Shown: positions 45,202 through 46,424 of the stretch, piece after piece
Position numbering within the stretch: position 1 is the stretch's first letter
Layout: each line of letters starts with the position of its first letter
Source: Bacteroides sp.
Lineage (GTDB): Bacteria; Bacteroidota; Bacteroidia; Bacteroidales; Muribaculaceae
DNA length: 46,424 nucleotides
Assembly: GCA_014802015.1 (NCBI GenBank)
Contig: JAAVDB010000033.1
Location: 1-46,424, forward strand
Direction: 5' to 3'
The notes under the pieces: model-generated
What the model was told of the DNA's origin: nothing
The model's database searches: none
Seen by the model: the letters and a program-made list of their open reading frames with translations, nothing else
Translations under genes and position numbers: made by a program

Positions 45202-45271
45202 TGGTATATGATTTAATTGGTTGATATAACAATATGTAGCAAATAAGGTACGTTTAAGCGCAAAATTTTTA

Positions 45272-45303
45272 CAAATTTATACAAATTATCCTTTTTACCC
45301 AAA
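45272..45303 (-). promoter_or_regulatory. Promoter of the pectate lyase gene
   Basis: On the minus strand, TTTG (45300-45303), a 20-bp spacer and TAAATTTG (45272-45279) match the consensus exactly. The leader to the ATG is about 65 nt. Confidence 0.75.
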
Positions 45304-45410
45304 TCTGTAGCTGTAAAATTAAATGAAAAATTGAATCAGCTGAAGGAAAATCGCCATCTTGAATCAGCATAGTATTTTTTGAATTGTCGCTCAAAAAAAT
45401 TGACAAAAAG

Positions 45411-45442
45411 TTTGCATAAACGCATAAAACTGTTTAACTTTG
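45411..45442 (+). promoter_or_regulatory. Promoter of the tRNA gene
   Basis: TTTG (45411-45414), a 20-bp spacer and TAACTTTG (45435-45442) followed by CA match the consensus exactly, about 50 bp before the tRNA. Confidence 0.85.
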
Positions 45443-45494
45443 CACCACAAATAACGCAAGGCTTCAAGTCATAACGACAAATAGTCACACGTTA

Positions 45495-45568
45495 GGTCCT
45501 ATAGCTCAGTTGGTTAGAGCAACAGACTCATAATCTGTGGGTCCTAGGTTCAAGCCCTAGTGGGACCA
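45495..45568 (+). tRNA. tRNA with anticodon CAT (Met, or Ile2)
   Basis: The 74 bases fold into a cloverleaf: acceptor arm 7 bp, D arm with AGTTGGTTA loop, anticodon stem ACAGA/TCTGT with loop CTCATAA, and a T arm with TTCAAGC. No 3' CCA is encoded. Anticodon CAT means elongator Met, or Ile if the C is modified by TilS. The sequence alone does not settle it, and I favour Met. Confidence 0.93.
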
Positions 45569-45590
45569 CAAAAAGCGAAAGCAATTCGCG

Positions 45591-45632
45591 AAAGAATCCT
45601 GAAAATCAACGATTTTTCGGGATTCTTTCTTT
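45591..45632 (+). terminator. Terminator after the tRNA
   Basis: AAAGAATCCTGAAAA (45591-45605) pairs with the arm ending at 45627 with one G:U pair. A pyrimidine run rich in T follows. Confidence 0.8.
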
Positions 45633-45639
45633 TTCTCTA

Positions 45640-45700
45640 CCACTGCAAACTACGACAAATCGGAGCATTCCGCGTTGGACTATTCGTTGGACTTGATTTC
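45640..45700. other. Possible attachment-site remnant beside the tRNA
   Basis: GTTGGACT is repeated at 45674-45681 and 45686-45693, 12 bp apart, in a gene-free stretch just past the tRNA. Short repeats of this kind next to a tRNA can be binding sites of a tyrosine integrase. No integrase gene and no second copy of the tRNA end are visible here. Confidence 0.3.
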
Positions 45701-45709
45701 TGAGTGCTT

Positions 45710-45768
45710 AAAAAAAAAAAAAAAAAACAGGGTGAGCATAACCGAAAAAGTTATCTCGCCCTGTTTTT
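45710..45768 (-). terminator. Terminator of the DUF1573 gene with a 17-T tail
   Basis: AAAAAACAGGGTGAG (45721-45735) pairs with the arm at 45754-45768 with one G:U pair. The minus strand then has 17 consecutive T residues (45710-45726). Confidence 0.85.
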
Positions 45769-45775
45769 TCATACC

Positions 45776-46174
45776 CTATTTTCTGTATTGCCGGCGCACC
45801 GTGCCCCGTATATAGAAAAGTTCTCTCGAATTGTCGGCATTACTTCTGATTCGAAGCACCTTCCGGAACTCTCCCGGTGGACGACCCTTTGAATTGAATC
45901 TCACCTTTATTTCTCCCCACTCTCCGGGAAGAATCGGATCTTTCGGAGAAGAGGGCGTCGTGCATCCACATTCGGCAAAGATTCTCGTAATTACCAACGG
46001 GGCATCGCCTGTGTTGCGGATTCGCATCACTCCTTCGACAATCGTATCTGTCGGAATAACGCCAACCTCCACTGAGCGACCTTCAAGTTCAAGATGCGCC
46101 ACCGGTTCAGAAGCAACCATCACTCCCGTCACCATAAGAAGCAACGTCAGGAACAGCAATACCCTTTTCATCAT
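45776..46174 (-). CDS. DUF1573 family exported protein
   Basis: The 132 residues have a signal peptide (cut near V-M-V-A-S) and the DUF1573 pattern: a beta sandwich with I-R-N-T-G-D-A-P-L-V-I-T and the family mark E-C-G-C-T-T-P. These domains resemble ASPM/SPD-2/hydin folds and occur in exported Bacteroidetes proteins of unknown role. The first codon overlaps the stop of the preceding gene by 4 bp (ATGA), so it follows a protein with a type IX tail. Base composition is lower in GC than most of the window. Confidence 0.88.
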   Translation of the reverse strand: MMKRVLLFLTLLLMVTGVMVASEPVAHLELEGRSVEVGVIPTDTIVEGVMRIRNTGDAPLVITRIFAECGCTTPSSPKDPILPGEWGEIKVRFNSKGRPPGEFRKVLRIRSNADNSRELFYIRGTVRRQYRK

Positions 46175-46424
46175 AACAACTGTTTCGTGACGCTACGATC
46201 ACTCTCGGTTTGCGCCTCTATCAGATATACACCGCGATTAAGTGTGACGCTAACTTCATCGCTGTCTTCACTGATATCTTTCATCAAACGACCCAAAGCG
46301 TCGTAAACTCTCACAGTGATTCTTCCTGTCTGAGCGAGGTCTCTCACCGTGATAGTGTTGCCGTTTCTCATCCACTGGAGATTTGTCGTCTTCTCCAAAG
46401 GTGCATAATCGGTCAGGTAAAGGC
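46171..46424 (-). CDS. C-terminal end of a type IX-sorted secreted protein (partial)
   Basis: The frame is open to the right edge (no start inside the window) and ends at 46171. The ~84 visible residues contain a typical type A sorting domain: I-T-V-R-V-Y-D-A-L-G-R-L-M-K, then L-N-R-G-V-Y-L-I-E-A and a final S-V-T-K-Q-L-L. This tail directs cargo through type IX secretion. It is closer to the classic pattern than the tails of the 21.4-25.9 kb genes. The rest of the protein lies outside the window. Confidence 0.8.
   Translation of the reverse strand, partial: LYLTDYAPLEKTTNLQWMRNGNTITVRDLAQTGRITVRVYDALGRLMKDISEDSDEVSVTLNRGVYLIEAQTESDRSVTKQLL

Noticed and set aside
45710-45726. 17-A run as a sequencing error
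   Set aside because: It is the T-tail of a well-formed minus-strand terminator, although its exact length could be uncertain.

Overview
The window looks like chromosomal DNA of a gut Bacteroidales bacterium, most likely near the Muribaculaceae. Three things point there. Promoters fit the Bacteroidetes pattern (TTTG or TTG, 19-20 bp, then TAnnTTTG), and there are good examples ahead of ftsY, rplY, feoB, the agmatine operon, the pectate lyase and the tRNA. There is a PorV-like type IX secretion protein together with secreted proteins that carry C-terminal sorting-type tails. Several genes are typical of the phylum: a FeoA-FeoB fusion, DUF4301, DUF3108, DUF1573 and a type II thymidine kinase. 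Most genes are GC-rich and tightly packed with ATGA overlaps.

Layout from the left. Positions 1-1064 hold the end of a leucine-rich-repeat-like protein and an unrecognised charged protein. A long minus-strand block (702-8553) reads ftsY, rimO, a menF-like isochorismate synthase, two SGNH hydrolase-fold proteins and an MBOAT acyltransferase; the last three look like an envelope or glycan O-acylation module. A secreted thioredoxin-fold protein follows (8739-9893). An AT-rich AAA+/DUF4143 ATPase (10264-11616) is preceded by a 33-bp tandem repeat whose last copy runs into its start codon. Then come hslR, pth and rplY (minus), and DUF4301, a GNAT acetyltransferase, engB and a 49-aa protein (plus). 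A lipoprotein and clpB lie on the minus strand.

Positions 20800-26200 are an accessory stretch. It has an 89-aa unknown protein, palindromic intergenic repeats, and three adjacent secreted proteins that share signal peptides and C-terminal tails but differ in the middle. The promoters and leaders of these three are also alike. Positions 26193-30152 hold a 5'-nucleotidase-like metallophosphatase, a DUF3108 protein, thymidine kinase and a lipoprotein. A short SSB and the feoAB fusion follow.

Positions 33415-37353 are a compact plus-strand run: porV, ispF, a polyferredoxin, thyA and folA. Positions 37455-40214 are a putrescine-from-agmatine operon: a small protein, agmatine deiminase, N-carbamoylputrescine amidase and a YcxB-like membrane protein. 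A GH28 polygalacturonase-type enzyme and a 1146-aa multidomain pectate lyase converge on one terminator, which suggests pectin use. A tRNA with anticodon CAT (45495-45568) marks a change in base composition. Beyond it are a DUF1573 protein and the end of a protein with a type IX sorting domain.

I saw no CRISPR array, rRNA, transposase or intact integrase. The least explained features are the 33-bp repeat at the ATPase start, the shared leaders and tails of the 21.4-26.2 kb secreted trio, and the palindromic repeat family. No database search was possible, so family names rest on motifs I could read.
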